From Polyangia bacterium (GTDB lineage: Bacteria > Myxococcota_A > Polyangia > Polyangiales > JAUICN01), in the NCBI GenBank assembly GCA_030427835.1, contig JAUICN010000001.1:331929-395928 (forward strand): a DNA stretch of 64,000 bases. Direction: 5' to 3'. Below the pieces are notes generated by a model, which made no database searches, was not told the origin of the DNA, and saw only the letters and a list, made by a program, of their open reading frames with translations. Shown piece by piece: positions 41,138 through 50,422 of the stretch (position 1 is its first letter; each line of letters starts with the position of its first letter). Position numbers and translations under genes: made by a program.

Positions 41138-42661
41138 TTGGCTCAGGATTCAATTCTTATCAATGTGGATGTGGGTGAGACTCGTGTCGCTCTCATCGAA
41201 GATGGACATATTGCAGAGTTCTACGTGGAACGCCGGAAGGACCGCAGCCCCGTAGGCAATATCTACCTAGGAAAAGTGACCCGTGTTCTTCCCGGAATGC
41301 AGGCGGCCTTTGTGGATATCGGCCTGGAACGTGCAGCATTTCTCCATGTGGAGGATTTGTTGCCGTCGGAGGATCCAGACTCTGTCACCGATGCGGACGT
41401 GCCTGACGGAGAAGGTTCGACCTCCAGCAGGCGGCCAAAACGGTTTTCGCGGGATACCCCCATTCGAGACGTGGTGAAGGAAGGGGAGCACGTGGTGGTG
41501 CAGGTAAGCAAAGCCCCGATTGGCACCAAGGGTGCTCGGGTGACGGGACATGTTTCCCTGCCCGGCCGGTACGTGGTGTATCTGCCTACGATCGATCACG
41601 TGGGGGTCTCCAAGCGCATTGGTAACGATCGGGAACGGCGTCGCCTCAAGGAGGTCATGCAGTCCATCAAACCACCCAAGGGCGGGCTCATCGTGAGGAC
41701 CTTGGCCCAGGGGCTCACCAAAAAGAGCCTTAAGACGGACATCGCGTACCTGATGCACACCTGGGAAGAGATCGCCAAGAAGCGTGAGTCCCAAAAGAAA
41801 GCACCTGCGCTTCTGTACGAAGACCTGGATATGATTCGCCGCGCTGCCCGGGATTTGATGGTGGATGGGGTTTCCACGATCGTCATTGACGATGCGGAGG
41901 AATACACCCGGCTGAAGTCATTTTTGAAACTGTTCATGCCTGAGCGCGCAGAGGACGTGGAGCTTTACACCGCGCCCGAACCCCTGTTTGACGAGTACGG
42001 GGTGGAAGAGGAGATCGCCCGTTCTCTTTCCAGGAAGATCCCGCTGCCCTCCGGTGGATACCTGATCATGGACCAGGCGGAGGCGTTGACGGCGGTGGAT
42101 GTGAACACGGGCCGGTTCACCGGCAAGGGCAATGAGGTCAGCGAGACCATCCTGCAAACCAATCTCGAGGCCGCCACGGAACTGGCCGCGCAGTTACGGT
42201 TTCGGAATATCGGCGGCCTGATCGTGGTGGACTTTATCGATATGGAGAAGAGCTCCCATCGGGAGAAGGTCTCACGGGCGCTTGCGGAGGTCCTGAAGAA
42301 GGACAAGGCAAAAACCACCACAGAGCGCATCAGTGAGCTGGGATTGGTGGAAATGACACGCAAGCGTACCCACGAGTCCCTGGGTCGGACGCTGCACGAG
42401 CCCTGTTTTTATTGTGACGGCACTGGCCTTGTGCAGTCCAAGCACACGGTTTGCCATGAGATCTTCAGGCAGATCCGTAGGGAAAGCGATTCTATTCCGG
42501 GCTATAAAATTGCAATCCATGCCCATCCCGCGGTGTGTGATGTGCTGGAAAGAGATGAGAAAGCTTCCCTGGATAAGGCTGTGGCCCTGTATCAACGCCG
42601 TGTGGAGCTCCGCCCGCACAAGGATTACCATATGGAGCAGTTTCATCTCTCCGGGGCGTAG
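41138..42661 (+). CDS. rng: Ribonuclease G/E family protein
   Basis: 507 residues, TTG start at 41138 after AAAGG. S1 domain at the N-terminus (VGNIYLGKVTRVLPGMQAAFVDIGLERAAFLHVEDL) with an insertion of about 35 residues (SEDPDSVTDADVPDGEGSTSSRRP), then the RNase H-like and DNase I-like catalytic region: GLIVRTLAQG, YLIMDQAEALTAVDVNTGR with the catalytic Asp, IGGLIVVDFIDM with the second Asp, and the Zn-link EPCFYCDGTG. Length fits RNase G, without the long RNase E C-terminal scaffold. Processes rRNA and mRNA 5' ends. Confidence 0.93.
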   Translation: MAQDSILINVDVGETRVALIEDGHIAEFYVERRKDRSPVGNIYLGKVTRVLPGMQAAFVDIGLERAAFLHVEDLLPSEDPDSVTDADVPDGEGSTSSRRPKRFSRDTPIRDVVKEGEHVVVQVSKAPIGTKGARVTGHVSLPGRYVVYLPTIDHVGVSKRIGNDRERRRLKEVMQSIKPPKGGLIVRTLAQGLTKKSLKTDIAYLMHTWEEIAKKRESQKKAPALLYEDLDMIRRAARDLMVDGVSTIVIDDAEEYTRLKSFLKLFMPERAEDVELYTAPEPLFDEYGVEEEIARSLSRKIPLPSGGYLIMDQAEALTAVDVNTGRFTGKGNEVSETILQTNLEAATELAAQLRFRNIGGLIVVDFIDMEKSSHREKVSRALAEVLKKDKAKTTTERISELGLVEMTRKRTHESLGRTLHEPCFYCDGTGLVQSKHTVCHEIFRQIRRESDSIPGYKIAIHAHPAVCDVLERDEKASLDKAVALYQRRVELRPHKDYHMEQFHLSGA

Positions 42662-42709
42662 GGGCCTTCCCTGCGAGTTGGGCGAGCCGTACGCCTGTCA
42701 GGAGATGGT

Positions 42710-43114
42710 GTGTTGGGGATGGGGAAACACGTGAACGAACAGAGCCACAATCGCGCGGAAACTGGGGTCGGTAATATTCAGGAGGGGATCTCTGGGGATG
42801 GGGACCAACGTGCTTTTGCCCGGGTGGCCATCAACAAGGAGTTCGAGTCCTTTGATGCGTTTGTGCACGAATATGTGACCAACGTTTCCCGGACTGGGGT
42901 ATTTGTGCGATCCCAGGAGCCCCTCGCCATAGGGACCGAAGTGGATCTGGAGTTTACGGTGATTACGGATTCGGTGGAGACCATCCATGGCACCGGGGAA
43001 GTGGTTCGTGTAACCGATGATCCACCGGGGATGGGTGTGGTGTTTACCGAGCTCAAGGGATATTCCGGAGAGCTCCTGAATCGATTGCTTACTCAGGCTA
43101 AAGTTACCCTTTAG
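42710..43114 (+). CDS. PilZ-domain protein
   Basis: 134 residues from GTG 42710, with AGGAG five bases upstream. Hydrophilic N-terminus of ~30 residues, then a PilZ domain with both c-di-GMP motifs: RxxxR as R34-A-F-A-R38 and (D/N)xSxxG as N58-V-S-R-T-G63. The rest is beta-barrel-like (GTEVDLEFTVITDSVETIHGTGEVVRV; GMGVVFTEL). This single-domain form is common in Myxococcota. Likely a c-di-GMP receptor. Its stop interlocks with that of the convergent FHA gene. Confidence 0.88.
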   Translation: MLGMGKHVNEQSHNRAETGVGNIQEGISGDGDQRAFARVAINKEFESFDAFVHEYVTNVSRTGVFVRSQEPLAIGTEVDLEFTVITDSVETIHGTGEVVRVTDDPPGMGVVFTELKGYSGELLNRLLTQAKVTL

Positions 43115-44067
43115 GAATCGACGACCGCGATGCCAAGGCGGAGAAGCTCTGCCAGGGCTTGGCCGGATTGCAGGTCAGACCCCTGGAGCTCATCGAGGGT
43201 ACGACCCACGGTCCCACAGGCGTTGATGGTCTGTAGTAGCTGCAGTTGCTCTGCCGATAGGCCATTCCAGGGTTGCTCCATCTGCGGCGCACACCGGATG
43301 GCTGACTCTAGGGGTGGAAGTTGGGACTCCAGCTGGCGTAGTTCGTCCAGCTGGCGCATGGCATCCATGAGCAAGCCTTCCGTGCTTACTTCCATGCGTT
43401 GTTCGCAATCCAGGGGAGCGCTGGAATCCATCTCAAAGTCGCCCTCAGGCCAGGAAAGGATCCGAACAAATGCCTTTTCGGGAGGCACGGTAGGGCTGCT
43501 TTGCACCTGGGCAGAAATCAGATTGCCCTCCTCAATGAAGATTCGACCCGTGTCGGTGGCCGTGCGCACGGACAACACCCCAGTCTTTCTGGAGGTTGAA
43601 AAAAGCTGTATCAGGTCTGGCAGCGGGATCTCGGCGACGGAACCCGTCATCGTGCGGACCTGGGATGCGGGCCGGGAGGGCAGCGCGTTGGTATTCGAGT
43701 GGTCCATTTCCGCAGTGGCACGGCCTGCGGTTCCGGAAGGGATGTCCACATTGGCCTGGGAAGCTTGAACCGTCACCACTTTGATGATGCTCGTGCCGAC
43801 GAGCACGCGATCTCCCTCACCGATTTTTGCACGGGTGATTTTCTCGCCGTTGACGAACGTGCCGTTGGTGGAACCCAGATCTTCAATATGAAGCTCCGTG
43901 GGGCTCACGGTGATTTTGGAATGCCTTCGGGAGACCATATCCTCCACGAGAACCATATCCAGGTCGCTGGAGCGACCGATGACAATTTCTCCAGATTCGG
44001 GGAGAGGAAACTCTCCGCCTTGGTATTTGCCCGAAATAAACCGGAGGGCGTAGTTGCGTTCGTTCAT
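43111..44067 (-). CDS. FHA-DUF4388 signalling protein
   Basis: 318 residues. FHA domain about 1-105 with all core residues (IVIGRSSDLDMVL, MVSRRHSKIT, DLGSTNGTFVNG). Then a linker and a DUF4388 domain about 135-230 (GSVAEIPLPDLIQLFSTSRKTGVLSV...GRIFIEEGNLISAQ...AFVRILSWPEGDFEM), and a helical C-terminus of ~85 residues (LLMDAMRQLDELRQLESQLPPLES). DUF4388/PATAN modules occur in bacterial signalling proteins. FHA suggests a phosphothreonine partner; its convergent neighbour is a PilZ protein. Confidence 0.88.
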   Translation of the reverse strand: MNERNYALRFISGKYQGGEFPLPESGEIVIGRSSDLDMVLVEDMVSRRHSKITVSPTELHIEDLGSTNGTFVNGEKITRAKIGEGDRVLVGTSIIKVVTVQASQANVDIPSGTAGRATAEMDHSNTNALPSRPASQVRTMTGSVAEIPLPDLIQLFSTSRKTGVLSVRTATDTGRIFIEEGNLISAQVQSSPTVPPEKAFVRILSWPEGDFEMDSSAPLDCEQRMEVSTEGLLMDAMRQLDELRQLESQLPPLESAIRCAPQMEQPWNGLSAEQLQLLQTINACGTVGRTLDELQGSDLQSGQALAELLRLGIAVVDS

Positions 44068-44164
44068 GAGTTGATTTTCGTGTCAGGTTAGGGGTGCAAC
44101 CCTAGCCTGGTCAAGGGTTGATGGTAGGGCCCAGACCTTACTGAGATCCAGATCGCCACAACCC

Positions 44165-47100
44165 GTGGTCTTTACACCTGCCATTGTAGTGAACTCACCC
44201 ACCGACACCCAGCGCCCAACGCATTTTTGTGGCCCCCAGAGGGTATTTTTTTTGGTGGCCCTCTGTTTTGGGATCGTTTGTTCAGTTGCAGTGGGTCCGC
44301 CCGGAAGCCGCCTGGGGGAATCTGCTCTTTGGGGAACTCGGGTGGCGGGCGCCCAGGTGCGGGATATGCGCACCCGTTGGTTGACCGTTCGTAGCCCCCA
44401 TTTTTCGGTGCACTACCACGAACCCCTTGGGGCTGCGGCGCGCCGGGTTCTGGAGGTGGCAGAGCGCGCCCAGGCGATCCTGGCTCCGGAACTGGGCCAT
44501 ACCCCCAAACGGCGGACGGTGATCGCTCTTACGGACGGAACGGACAACGCCAACGGTTCGGCCCAGGTACTGCCCTACAACGCAATTCGCCTCTTTGTGA
44601 CCGCGCCGGACGACTTGAGCCCCCTGGCCACCTACGACGACTGGCTCTCCATGCTTACCGTGCATGAGCATGCCCACGTGGTGCACTTGGACACCATTGG
44701 GGGGATTCCAGCGATCATCAACGCTGTTTTCGGCAAGTTGGCAGCCCCGAACGCACTGGAGCCCCGGTGGCTCATCGAGGGTTTGGCGGTACACGAGGAA
44801 TCTGCCCACACGACGGCGGGGCGACTGCGATCCTCGATTTTTGACATGTACCTGCGGGCGGATGCGCTTGCGGACCGCATGCCGGACTTGGATCAGCTTT
44901 CCCACGACGTGCTTCGGTGGCCCCACGGCACCCTTTGGTACCTCTATGGTTCGCACTTCATGCACTACATCACCGAACAGCACGGGGAGCAGGTGTTGGC
45001 AGACATTAGCCGGTACTACGGAAGTCGGATCATTCCCTATGGCCTGAACCGGGCCTGCAAACGGGCAACTGGTTTCACCTTCGTGGAGCTGTACGAGCAG
45101 TTCCGGAAAGACCAACGTGAGCGGGCGACTGGGCTGGAGCGGCGCGTTCGCTCAGAGGGCGCAGTGGAGGGAACGCGGCTGACGTTCCATGGGGAGCAGG
45201 CGGGTAGCCCACGGTTCTTGCCCGGGGGAAATGTGATCTACTGGGTGGCCGATGGGAAACGAAGGGGCCAGATCCGACAGGTGGACGTGGCCCAGGCGCG
45301 ATTGCAGGCGCCAGGGGATCTATCCAGTGCAAGGGCCTGGCTGCGGGGAAAGGCCGCTGCGGGAAAAAGGTTGGCACGGGTCAACGGACGTGGCTCCGCA
45401 AGCTGGGCGGGAAACGGGCGGTACGTGTTTTTCAGTGGAGAGGACGCGGGGCGCAACCTGTATTATTTTCACGATCTCTACCGCCATGACCGGGCGACGG
45501 GACGGACACAGCGCCTCACCCAGGGGCTGCGAGCCCGGGAACCGGATGTGTCCCCGGATGGCCAGGAGGTTGCGTTTGTGGTGTCGGGGGCGGGAACTTC
45601 CCACCTGGCTGTGGGCCCCACGCGAACACCGGAGCAATACCGCGTGCGCTTTCGCAACGCGCGCTTTGACCAGGTGTACACGCCCCGTTGGTCACCGGAC
45701 GGAACCCAAATCGCGTTCAGTGCATGGTCCCAGGGTGGATTTCGTGATCTCTGGGTGCTCGACGTGGAGTCCGGGGCGACGCGGCGAATCACCCGGGATC
45801 GGTTCTTTGACTCTGGCCCAACGTGGAGCCCCGACGGCCGTTGGTTGTTGTTTTCCTCGGACGCGAGCGGTGTTCCCAACGTGCATGGGATTCGGTTGGA
45901 CACGGGGCAGGAATACCAGGTGACCCATGTGGTCACGGGCGCGTTTCAACCCGACGTTTCCAGGGATGGAAAACAGTTGGTCTACCTGGGCTACACCACC
46001 CATGGGTTTGACCTGTTCACCATGGGATTTGAACCGAAGTCCTTTCGAGTGTTTGAACGTCGCCCCAACTCCCGGACCGCCCAGGGAGACGATGGCCGGA
46101 ACCCGACCGAGGTTGTACCGCTTGCAGTCCCTACTCGGGATTTGGAGGTGGCCGGTGCCTATTCCAGGGTATCTGCGTACAATCCGGTTTCCACGTTGTT
46201 ACCACGGGCCTATTTTCTGGACCTGACCCAGGCACCGGTGGGCACACAACTTGGCGTGTCTGTCACCGGTGCGGATATTGTGGGCTACAACGGCTACTCC
46301 GGGCGTGTGGGGTTTGGTCTGGACCGGGCCGAGGTGGATGCGGAGCTTACCTGGAACCTGTACCGTTCGCCGGTACCCCTGGAGGTCAACCTTTTTCGTT
46401 TCGTCTCGCCGCGCAACGGTCTCATTGTCGAAAACGAGGGCGCCGTTTGGTACCAGGAAACCGCGGGAGCACGGTTTCGATTGCGGTTTCCCTGGTTGAA
46501 GAGATTCTCCAACCAACGGTTTGAGGCCAGCTACCTGCTGCAGCATGTGGGCCAAGCACGGCCCTTTGGGGGATCACTTGATCCGAACGATCATCCACCC
46601 ACCCTGCCCCAACTGGGTTTCCAACCCCGGGTGACTGCCCGTTGGACCTACTCTCGGTTGTTGCGGACACGGTACGATGTTTCGAACTCGGAGGGGCTCA
46701 ATGCGAGTCTTGGAACCGCCGTGGCGAGCCCCGTGGTGGGGGCGGACCACTGGTCCTGGACGCTAAGCGGTTACGTAGAAGGGTTTGTGGAAAACCCATG
46801 GGTGGAGCGGCACGTTCTGGCAACGCGCTACACCATGGGGACGGGGCGTGCGGAGTCTGGGCACGACACCTTTTTTGGTGTGGGTGGGTTTGGACAACAG
46901 GACGTGGTGTCGTCGCTTTCAGATTTGACGTTTTTTGGGGGTGTGGCGTTGCGAGGCTACCCCCCGTTTCATCGGGTGGGCACCCAATACCACCTTGTGC
47001 AAATGGAATACCGCGCGCCGTTGATGCAGGTGGATCGGGGTTTGGGAACCCTACCGGTGTACCTCAACCGGGTCTGGGGGTTGGCGTTTGCGGACGTGGG

Positions 47101-47275
47101 GGATGCGTTTGAGCAGCCCCAGGACGCGCGGCCCCGGGTTGGGGCCGGGGCGGAACTGCTCACCGAGTTCACCATGGGCTACTACATTCCGTTTACCCTG
47201 CGGCTGGGGCTCGCTCGTGGGCTGGGTAGCGGAGGAGAAACCCAGGTCTACGTCAACCTGGGCACTCCGTTCTAG
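44165..47275 (+). CDS. Outer-membrane protein fusing a metallopeptidase-like domain, a TolB-like propeller and a beta-barrel
   Basis: 1036 residues, GTG start at 44165 (start uncertain). Signal-like hydrophobic stretch about 27-44. Domain 1, about 70-330: gluzincin/peptidase-MA-like, with HEHAH at 167-171 (HExxH) and a candidate third ligand E205 in WLIEGLAVHEE. Domain 2, about 345-640: WD40-like/PD40 propeller repeats (SPDGQEVAFV, SPDGTQIAFSAW, SPDGRWLLFSSDA, SRDGKQLVYLG). Domain 3, about 690-1036: beta-barrel of the surface-antigen (BamA-like) type ending VYVNLGTPF with terminal Phe. The order suggests a barrel anchored in the outer membrane displaying a propeller and peptidase in the periplasm. 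Substrate unknown. Confidence 0.82.
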   Translation: MVFTPAIVVNSPTDTQRPTHFCGPQRVFFLVALCFGIVCSVAVGPPGSRLGESALWGTRVAGAQVRDMRTRWLTVRSPHFSVHYHEPLGAAARRVLEVAERAQAILAPELGHTPKRRTVIALTDGTDNANGSAQVLPYNAIRLFVTAPDDLSPLATYDDWLSMLTVHEHAHVVHLDTIGGIPAIINAVFGKLAAPNALEPRWLIEGLAVHEESAHTTAGRLRSSIFDMYLRADALADRMPDLDQLSHDVLRWPHGTLWYLYGSHFMHYITEQHGEQVLADISRYYGSRIIPYGLNRACKRATGFTFVELYEQFRKDQRERATGLERRVRSEGAVEGTRLTFHGEQAGSPRFLPGGNVIYWVADGKRRGQIRQVDVAQARLQAPGDLSSARAWLRGKAAAGKRLARVNGRGSASWAGNGRYVFFSGEDAGRNLYYFHDLYRHDRATGRTQRLTQGLRAREPDVSPDGQEVAFVVSGAGTSHLAVGPTRTPEQYRVRFRNARFDQVYTPRWSPDGTQIAFSAWSQGGFRDLWVLDVESGATRRITRDRFFDSGPTWSPDGRWLLFSSDASGVPNVHGIRLDTGQEYQVTHVVTGAFQPDVSRDGKQLVYLGYTTHGFDLFTMGFEPKSFRVFERRPNSRTAQGDDGRNPTEVVPLAVPTRDLEVAGAYSRVSAYNPVSTLLPRAYFLDLTQAPVGTQLGVSVTGADIVGYNGYSGRVGFGLDRAEVDAELTWNLYRSPVPLEVNLFRFVSPRNGLIVENEGAVWYQETAGARFRLRFPWLKRFSNQRFEASYLLQHVGQARPFGGSLDPNDHPPTLPQLGFQPRVTARWTYSRLLRTRYDVSNSEGLNASLGTAVASPVVGADHWSWTLSGYVEGFVENPWVERHVLATRYTMGTGRAESGHDTFFGVGGFGQQDVVSSLSDLTFFGGVALRGYPPFHRVGTQYHLVQMEYRAPLMQVDRGLGTLPVYLNRVWGLAFADVGDAFEQPQDARPRVGAGAELLTEFTMGYYIPFTLRLGLARGLGSGGETQVYVNLGTPF

Positions 47276-47299
47276 ACCGGCTCGATGTTTAGGGGCTCC

Positions 47300-47857
47300 C
47301 TAAACTTCAAGAATGTCTTTTTCTTTGTTTCCCACGGTGGTGTCGATGTGGGTTTGGGCGGCCTGCACAATTTCTTCTAGCTTTTTGCGGGCGCGGTCGC
47401 ATTCATCTTCGCTGGCGTCGCCATCCTTCTGAAGGGCGTCCAGAACGTCCTTGGCTTCGTGCCGGGCCTTGCGCACCACGACCTTGGCATCTTCGCCAGC
47501 TTTCTTTGCCATCTTCACCAGACCCTTGCGACGGTCTTCGGTCAGGGTGGGCATGGGAACTCGAATGAGGTCACCGTCGGTCTGGGGGTTCAGATCTAGC
47601 CCCGCTTCCACGATGGCTTTCTCAATGGTTTTCACCATGTTTTTTTCCCAGGGTTTCACCGTCAACAGCCTGGGTTCGGGAACGGCGATGTTGGCCACCT
47701 GGCCCAGGGGGGTGGGGGTGCCGTAGTAGTCCACGCGGATCCCAGCGATAAGGTCGGGGTTCGCGCGGCCGGCACGGAGCCTCCCCAACTCACGCACCAA
47801 GGATTCATGGGCTTTGGTGTTTGCTTGCTGCAGTTCTTCTAGTGCTTCGTCAATCAT
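47300..47857 (-). CDS. frr: Ribosome recycling factor
   Basis: 185 residues, standard length. Three-helix tail region (MIDEALEELQQANTKAHESLVRELGRLRAGRANPDLI; TEDRRKGLVKMAKKAGEDAKVVVRKAR) and the beta domain YYGTPTPLGQVANIAVPEPRLL. Splits post-termination ribosomes with EF-G. Its ATG overlaps the pyrH stop in ATGA. Last gene of rpsB-tsf-pyrH-frr. Confidence 0.97.
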   Translation of the reverse strand: MIDEALEELQQANTKAHESLVRELGRLRAGRANPDLIAGIRVDYYGTPTPLGQVANIAVPEPRLLTVKPWEKNMVKTIEKAIVEAGLDLNPQTDGDLIRVPMPTLTEDRRKGLVKMAKKAGEDAKVVVRKARHEAKDVLDALQKDGDASEDECDRARKKLEEIVQAAQTHIDTTVGNKEKDILEV

Positions 47858-48684
47858 GTGTTTTGCCCTTTCTTCGCATCCTTACCGTGATGGCCGTCAT
47901 CGTCGTCGGTCACCAGGGTTCCCAACTCCTGCCCTTCGGCGACCCTCCGGATATTGCCCCGTTCCGCAAGTTTCACCACACGAATGGGAAGCTGGTTCTC
48001 CCGGCAAAGCGCAACGGCAGTGGAATCCATCACGCCAATACGTTCGGTGAGAAACCGATCGTAGCTGACGCGGTGAAACATGGTGGCGTTCTCGAATCGC
48101 ACCGGATCCTTGTTGTAGATGCCCTTGACCTTGGTGGCCTTGATGAGCACGTCGGCGTTGATTTCCATGGCGCGGAGGGCGGCGGCGGTATCGGTGGAGA
48201 AGAAGGGGTTTCCGGTACCGGCCACAAATACGACCACCCTTCCCTTTTCCAGGTGGCGAACGGCGCGCGCTCGGATGTAGGGCTCTGCCACCTGGCGTAT
48301 TTCGAGGGCGCTCACCAGGCGGGTATTCACCCCCTGTTTTTCGAGACCATCTTTTAGGGCAATCCCGTTCATGACCGTGGCCAACATGCCCATGTAGTCG
48401 GCACTGGTGCGATCCATGCCGGACGCGCTGCCCTTAAGACCACGAAAGATATTCCCACCGCCAATGACGACAGACAGTTCCACACCGGTGGCGTGAACTT
48501 CCGCCAGTTCCTCCGCCACCTCGTTGAGGATCACGGTGTCGATCCCAAAGCCACCCGCTCCCCCGCATAGGGCCTCCCCCGACAGCTTCACCATGATGCG
48601 GCGAAGTGGCCTGTCTGGGGCGGATTGAACAGGAGTCGAGGGGGTCAGGCTCGCGGGGCTGGACGGGGCGTCGGGGTCGGTCAC
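47854..48684 (-). CDS. pyrH: UMP kinase
   Basis: 276 residues from GTG 48684, 7 bp after the tsf stop; about 30 residues longer than usual at the N-terminus (VTDPDAPSSPASLTP... Ser/Pro-rich) before the canonical start RRIMVKLSGEAL. An ATG at 48594 would begin inside this motif and remove needed residues. Amino-acid-kinase fold: KLSGEAL, VVIGGGNIFRG, MGMLATVMNGIAL, GTGNPFFSTDTAAALRA, ATKVKGIYNKDP. The C-terminus is acidic/basic (DDDDGHHGKDAKKGQNT). Makes UDP from UMP. Confidence 0.93.
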   Translation of the reverse strand: MTDPDAPSSPASLTPSTPVQSAPDRPLRRIMVKLSGEALCGGAGGFGIDTVILNEVAEELAEVHATGVELSVVIGGGNIFRGLKGSASGMDRTSADYMGMLATVMNGIALKDGLEKQGVNTRLVSALEIRQVAEPYIRARAVRHLEKGRVVVFVAGTGNPFFSTDTAAALRAMEINADVLIKATKVKGIYNKDPVRFENATMFHRVSYDRFLTERIGVMDSTAVALCRENQLPIRVVKLAERGNIRRVAEGQELGTLVTDDDDGHHGKDAKKGQNT

Positions 48685-48691
48685 GCCCGAA

Positions 48692-49372
48692 CTATGATTG
48701 GCTAGCCAGGGTGGCCGCAACCTCCGCAGCCAAATCACTTGTCTTTTTCTCGATGCCCTCCCCAAGTTCGAAGCGAATGAAGCGTCGAATGGAGATCTTT
48801 TCACCGATTGTGGCGCTTAGTTTGTCGCAAATCTGCTGAACGGTCTCCCCTTCGTCCGATTGCACGGAAACCTGATCCACTAGGCACGCCTCGGTAAGCC
48901 ACTTGTTCAGCTTGCCTTCGATGATTTTTTCCACGGCCTGGGGAGGTCGCTTTTTGCCGCTGGCGGCCTCTTCTTCAGCCAATTGGCCCTTAAAGAACTC
49001 TGCTTTCTTGGCCTTGTCGGACTCCTGGACGTCTTCCCGGCGCACGTATTCGGGACCCATGGATGCGATTTGCAAACCCACCATGTCCACAAACTCCTTG
49101 AAGTCGTCATTGCGGGCCACGAAATCTGTTTGGCAGTTCACTTCCACCAATACCCCAAGGCGTGCCCCCGGATGAATGTAGGCGTGAATGGTACCTTCTG
49201 CGGCAATGGCGCCGGCCTTTTTGGCGACCTTGGCAAGGCCCTTTTTTTGGATGGCCTCCACGGCCTGTTCTTCATTTCCGCCGGCCTCTTCGAGTGCCTT
49301 TTTGCAGTCCATCATTCCGGCACCGGTACGGTCACGGAGGGATTTCACCATGGTTGCGTTGATCTGAGTCAT
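48692..49372 (-). CDS. tsf: Elongation factor Ts
   Basis: 226 residues, the short form. Conserved N-terminus VKSLRDRTGAGMMDCKKALEEAGGNEEQAVEAI (UBA-like domain, TDF-type contact in NCQTDFVARNDDF) and a single core domain ending FIRFELGEGIEKK. Guanine exchange factor for EF-Tu. Sits between rpsB and pyrH as in most bacteria. Confidence 0.97.
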   Translation of the reverse strand: MTQINATMVKSLRDRTGAGMMDCKKALEEAGGNEEQAVEAIQKKGLAKVAKKAGAIAAEGTIHAYIHPGARLGVLVEVNCQTDFVARNDDFKEFVDMVGLQIASMGPEYVRREDVQESDKAKKAEFFKGQLAEEEAASGKKRPPQAVEKIIEGKLNKWLTEACLVDQVSVQSDEGETVQQICDKLSATIGEKISIRRFIRFELGEGIEKKTSDLAAEVAATLASQS

Positions 49373-49429
49373 TGCTTGTTTTCCTTAAAATTTGCGCGTT
49401 GCTGCGGTTTGTTTGGCTATGGGAGCCGG

Positions 49430-50422
49430 TTATTGGGGAGCTGCGGCAGATTTTGCTGCCCCACGACGGCGCTGGAAGTCCACCTGCACGCCGGCGGATG
49501 TCCCGCCCGCATTGGGTTGATCCACGAAGTTGGCAGCCTGGCGTTCGGCACCTTCCACACAGGCATCTGCAATGCGGCTTGTGATCAATCGAATGGCTCG
49601 GATGGAGTCATCGTTGCCGGGGATTACGAAATCCACCGAGGAGGGATCACAGTTGGAATCCGTCAACGCCACCACGGGGATGTGCAGGCGACGGGCTTCT
49701 CGGATGGCGATGTGCTCGTGGGAAGGATCGACCACAAACATGGCGGCGGGAAGGGCGTCCATCATTTTGATTCCGCCCAGATACTTGTGAAGCTTGTCTT
49801 TCTGACGTCGCAGGCGAATGGCTTCCTTCTTCTGAAGGAGATCCAGCTCGCCATCGGCGTCCCGCTGTTCCAGATCGCGTAGGCGTTCAATGGCGCCCTT
49901 CACGGTGCGGAAGTTGGTGAGGGTTCCGCCAAGCCAACGGTCGGTGACGTAGAACTGATCGCTGCGGGTGGCCTCTTCGACAATGACGTCCGCTGCCTGC
50001 CGCTTGGTACCCACAAAGAGCACATGGCCCCCACGGGAAACGGCGTTGGCGAGAAACCGGTAGGCCTTGTTAAAGAGGTTGAGCGTCTGGTCCAGATCGA
50101 TGATGTGAATGCCGTTGCGGGCGCCGTAGATGTACGGCTTCATCTTTGGGCTCCAGCGCTTGGTCTGATGACCAAAGTGGGCTCCGGCGTCCACGAGCTC
50201 CCGGAGCTGGATAGGCGTGGGGTTTTCCTTGGGGGCATCGACCCCGTTGCCCTTGGGAGCGGGCTCGGCTGCTGGCGTTTCAACCGCTGGCGTTTCAACG
50301 GCGGAGGTCTCAACGGCGGAGGTCTCCACCGGAGCGGTCTCCAATTGGGAAGACTCGGTCGCCGTGGTTTCGGGGGTGGAAGTTGGGTCTGCGGAAGCTG
50401 GGGTGTTGTTTTCGTCAGTCAT
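49430..50422 (-). CDS. rpsB: Ribosomal protein S2 with long acidic N-terminal extension
   Basis: 330 residues against about 240 in E. coli. Canonical S2 begins near residue 71 (IQLRELVDAGAHFGHQTKRWSPKMKPYIYGARNGIHIIDL). The preceding ~65 residues are acidic and low complexity, containing VETSA/VETPA repeated five times (15-bp DNA repeats at 50271-50345). The C-terminus also has ~35 extra residues (VDQPNAGGTSAG...AAKSAAAPQ). No internal ATG with a ribosome site restores the short form, so the extension is probably translated. Start ATG 50422. Confidence 0.93.
   Translation of the reverse strand: MTDENNTPASADPTSTPETTATESSQLETAPVETSAVETSAVETPAVETPAAEPAPKGNGVDAPKENPTPIQLRELVDAGAHFGHQTKRWSPKMKPYIYGARNGIHIIDLDQTLNLFNKAYRFLANAVSRGGHVLFVGTKRQAADVIVEEATRSDQFYVTDRWLGGTLTNFRTVKGAIERLRDLEQRDADGELDLLQKKEAIRLRRQKDKLHKYLGGIKMMDALPAAMFVVDPSHEHIAIREARRLHIPVVALTDSNCDPSSVDFVIPGNDDSIRAIRLITSRIADACVEGAERQAANFVDQPNAGGTSAGVQVDFQRRRGAAKSAAAPQ
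50271..50345. repeat. 15-bp tandem repeat in the rpsB extension
   Basis: Five 15-bp units (50271, 50286, 50301, 50316, 50331): two GCTGGCGTTTCAAC-type, two GCGGAGGTCTC-type and one diverged, encoding the VETSA/VETPA pentapeptides. Confidence 0.9.

Noticed and set aside
47287-47305. GTTTAGGG/CCCTAAAC hairpin at the end of frr
   Set aside because: Three-base loop and no T-run on either strand; not a convincing terminator, though it overlaps the frr stop.
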